The notes beneath the pieces are model-generated. The model was not told the DNA's origin. It saw only the letters and a program-made list of their open reading frames with translations, and made no database searches. The position numbers and the translations under genes were made by a program. Of a stretch of 64,000 nt of DNA, positions 61,684-64,000 are shown piece by piece. The stretch covers positions 632,501-696,500 of the forward strand of contig NC_084899.1 of assembly GCF_958979055.1 (NCBI RefSeq), given 5' to 3'. Each line of letters starts with the position of its first letter. Position 1 is the stretch's first letter. This stretch comes from Alnus glutinosa. Its lineage: Eukaryota > Streptophyta > Magnoliopsida > Fagales > Betulaceae.

Positions 61684-61917
61684 TGTAGAAGATTGAAGAA
61701 GAAAATATTGAGAAAACAGAGGAAAAACAGAGAATGGAGAAACAAATTTCTCTTTGTATTCAATTGTATTGAATGAATGATACAAGACTAAGTTTCTGCA
61801 TATATACAGAGTATAGTCGGTTAACACTAAACTAACTATTACATCATCATTACATCAGCAGATCTAACTAACTATTACAACATCCTCTTAATTTACTCAC
61901 GTGTCTAACTGCTAACA
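61684..61917 (-). repeat. 3' LTR of minus-strand Copia element
   Basis: 234 bp. Read on the minus strand it starts TGTTAGCAGTTAGACACG immediately after a purine tract (TTGAGGGGGAG, 61918-61928) and ends CTTCTACA. The partner LTR is beyond the right edge, so the target duplication cannot be checked. Confidence 0.85.
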
Positions 61918-64000
61918 CTCCCCCTCAAGATGAAGGGAAGAGATTAACGACATTCATCTTGGAGATAAGATGAAAGAAAGGACCATGACCCAAAGCTTTG
62001 ATAAATAAATCAGCAATTTGGTGTTGAGTAGGAACATGTAGAGTCCGAATCAAACCAACCTGAATCTTGTCTCTAACAATGTGGCAGTCAACCTCAATGT
62101 GTTTAGTACGTTCATGGAACACAGGGTTAGCTGCTATGTGAATGGCTGCCTGGCTATCACAAAACAACAAAGCAGGTTGAGGATGAAGAACATGAAGATC
62201 TTTAAGCAAACCAAACAACCAGATCAATTCACATGTGGTAGAAGCCATGGAACGATACTCGGCTTCAGCCGAAGACCAGGAAACAATCACTTGTTTTTTT
62301 GATTTCCATGAAACCAATGAATCACCGAAGAAGACACAAAAACCAGTAACTGAACGTCTTGTGTCAGGGCAACCAGCCCAATTCGAGTCACAAAAAGCTT
62401 TAAGATGCAAAGAAGAAGCAGATGGATAGAAAAGGCCTTGAGCAGGAGCCGATTTGAGATATCTAACAACACGAACAACAACATTCATGTGAGGTTGCCT
62501 TGGAGAATCCATAAATTGACTAAGAACCTGAACTGAATAAGATATATTAGGCCTTGTAAGTGTAAGATAGAGCAAACAGCCTACTAATCTTCTGTAAGAA
62601 GTAGCATCTTGTAACAGATCACCAGAGGTACGGCTGAGTTTAAGATTAGACTCCATAGGAAAAGTAGCTGGTTTAGAGGCCAATAAACCAGTGTCTTCAA
62701 TAATCTCCAGAGTATATTTCCTTTGGTAAACAAAAATTCCTTTAGAACTTCGAGGAAATATTTTAAAGGACCAAGGTCTTTGAGCTTGAATTGAGTGTGA
62801 AGGAAAGAAATCAAATGAGAAACTTCTGAATCATCATTACTAGCAATAATGATATCATCCACATATACCAAAAGAGCAACAAAAACATCTCCTTTCACTC
62901 GGGTAAAAAGGGAATAATTTGCTCTAGATTGGTTGAAACCATGTTGCAACAAGGTAGTGGAGAACTTAGCAAACCATTGCCGGGATGCTTGCTTGAGACC
63001 ATAAAGGGACTTAGTGAGTTTACATACACGATGCTCCCCCTTACTAGCATAACCAGGTGGTAAACTCATGTAAACTTCTTCATCAAGTTCTCCATGAAGA
63101 AAGGCATTGTTGACATCAAGTTGGTGAAGAAACCAAATCTTTGATGCGGCAAGAGCCAATAAAATTCTGACTGTAGTGATCTTTGCAACCGGGGAGAAGG
63201 TATCAAAATAATCAAGCCCTTCACATTGTGTATAACCTTTAGCAACCAACCGGGCTTTATACCTCTCAATACTCCCATCAGCCTTGAATTTTATTTTGTA
63301 AACCCAACGGCAACCAATTGCCTTTTTACGTGGAGGTAAATCAGTGAGGAACCATGTATTGTTTTCTTCAAGAGCATGAATATCATCACTCATAACTTTC
63401 CTCCAATGCTGATGCTGAATAGATTGATGATAAAATTGAGGCTCAATGTTGGTGGAAACAGATAAATAGAAAAACTTATATGAAGAAGAAACTTTATCAT
63501 AACCAATGGTAGAAGATAAAGCAAAAGGAATACCTGATGTGGATGGATGTTCTGATGAGATAGTGTGATCTGCAAGATGGCAGTGGTTTGTTGCAGATAT
63601 CCAGGCTTATATAGAGTTCTGGAAGATTTTCTTATATTAGTGACAGATGGATTAGATAATGAAGTGATAGGAGAAGATGAAGATGAAGATGGAATTGAAG
63701 AATTGGAAATAGGTGGAACAGAATGGTTAGAATGAAAAATGTAATTGTTATCAAATTCTGGTGTATTAGGAAAAACAAGAGGCAAAGTGAAAATACCATC
63801 AGTAGGAGGAAAAGAAGAGATAACAGAATCTGGTTGATGTGGAAGAACAATGGAATTATGAGATTTATCAAAAGGAAAGATTTGTTCATGGAATATAACA
63901 TCTCGAGAAACAAAGTAAGATTGTGATTGTAAATCATAAAGTTTGTATCCCTTATGATTAGAAGAATAGCCAAGAAAAACAGATGGTCTAGCTCTAGAAT
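61684..64000 (-). mobile_element. Copia LTR retrotransposon, 3' part, minus strand
   Basis: From the right edge inward on the minus strand: end of integrase with the plant-Copia block SRARPSVFLGYS and DVIFHEQIFPF (63870-64000), a Ser/Pro-rich linker, then RT (63393-62700) with [35 protein letters not shown] and [11 protein letters not shown]. RNase H (62683-61925) follows with [30 protein letters not shown] and [15 protein letters not shown], ending at the purine tract and LTR. RT and RNase H are in different frames, overlapping at about 62584-62700, so at least one frameshift breaks the frame. Differs in LTR length and sequence from the neighbouring Copia, hence another family. Confidence 0.92.

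Overview
The window is nuclear DNA of a flowering plant, most likely a eudicot and probably a rosid. Genes have GT-AG introns, intergenic DNA is A+T-rich and full of miniature transposons and Copia elements, and every recognisable protein is a plant family. I cannot name the species. There are no CRISPR arrays and no prokaryotic operon structure. I found no convincing undescribed multi-gene system; the unusual material is in mobile elements and a few gene-level oddities.

Layout, left to right: (1) 36-5217, minus strand, 5' part (exons 1-9) of an antiquitin-type aldehyde dehydrogenase (ALDH7B), whose 3' exons lie beyond the left edge. (2) 5.2-8.4 kb, repeats, including a decayed tandem array and a PIF/Harbinger MITE with TAA duplication. 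(3) 8890-10884, plus, an intronless cation/calcium exchanger (CCX). (4) 12.06-12.57 kb, a Mutator-like MITE with a 9-bp duplication. (5) 13616-14008, plus, a COPT5-type copper transporter. (6) 15249-17038, minus, a three-exon LURP-one-related protein with an apparent GC-AG intron. (7) 17-23.7 kb, an LTR remnant, a second PIF/Harbinger MITE type with nested GC-rich palindromes, and a dead LINE (zf-RVT/RNase H). (8) 23739-26629, plus, a five-exon atypical (AGG3/GS3/DEP1 class) G-protein gamma subunit with a cysteine-rich tail. (9) 28985-31363, minus, an SBT1.8-like subtilase. (10) 31.4-46.5 kb, about 15 kb of gene-poor repeats. (11) 46528-46609, tRNA-Ser(GCT). (12) 48051-50060, minus, the five-exon RING-box protein RBX1. 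(13) 50.1-53.3 kb, a foldback element and a hAT-like MITE. (14) 53365-55103, plus, a CYP92-type cytochrome P450. (15) 56279-61171, a nearly intact-length but coding-dead Copia element with 194-bp LTRs. (16) 61176-61683, the 3' end of a GDSL esterase pseudogene, caught between that Copia and a second, minus-strand Copia (61684 to the right edge).

The genes do not form a pathway. They are independent plant genes: stress aldehyde detoxification, calcium and copper transport, G-protein signalling, subtilase proteolysis, cullin-RING ubiquitin ligase and P450 metabolism. Exon boundaries were deduced by hand from splice consensus and reading-frame continuity, and family calls rest on remembered family motifs and not on a search.
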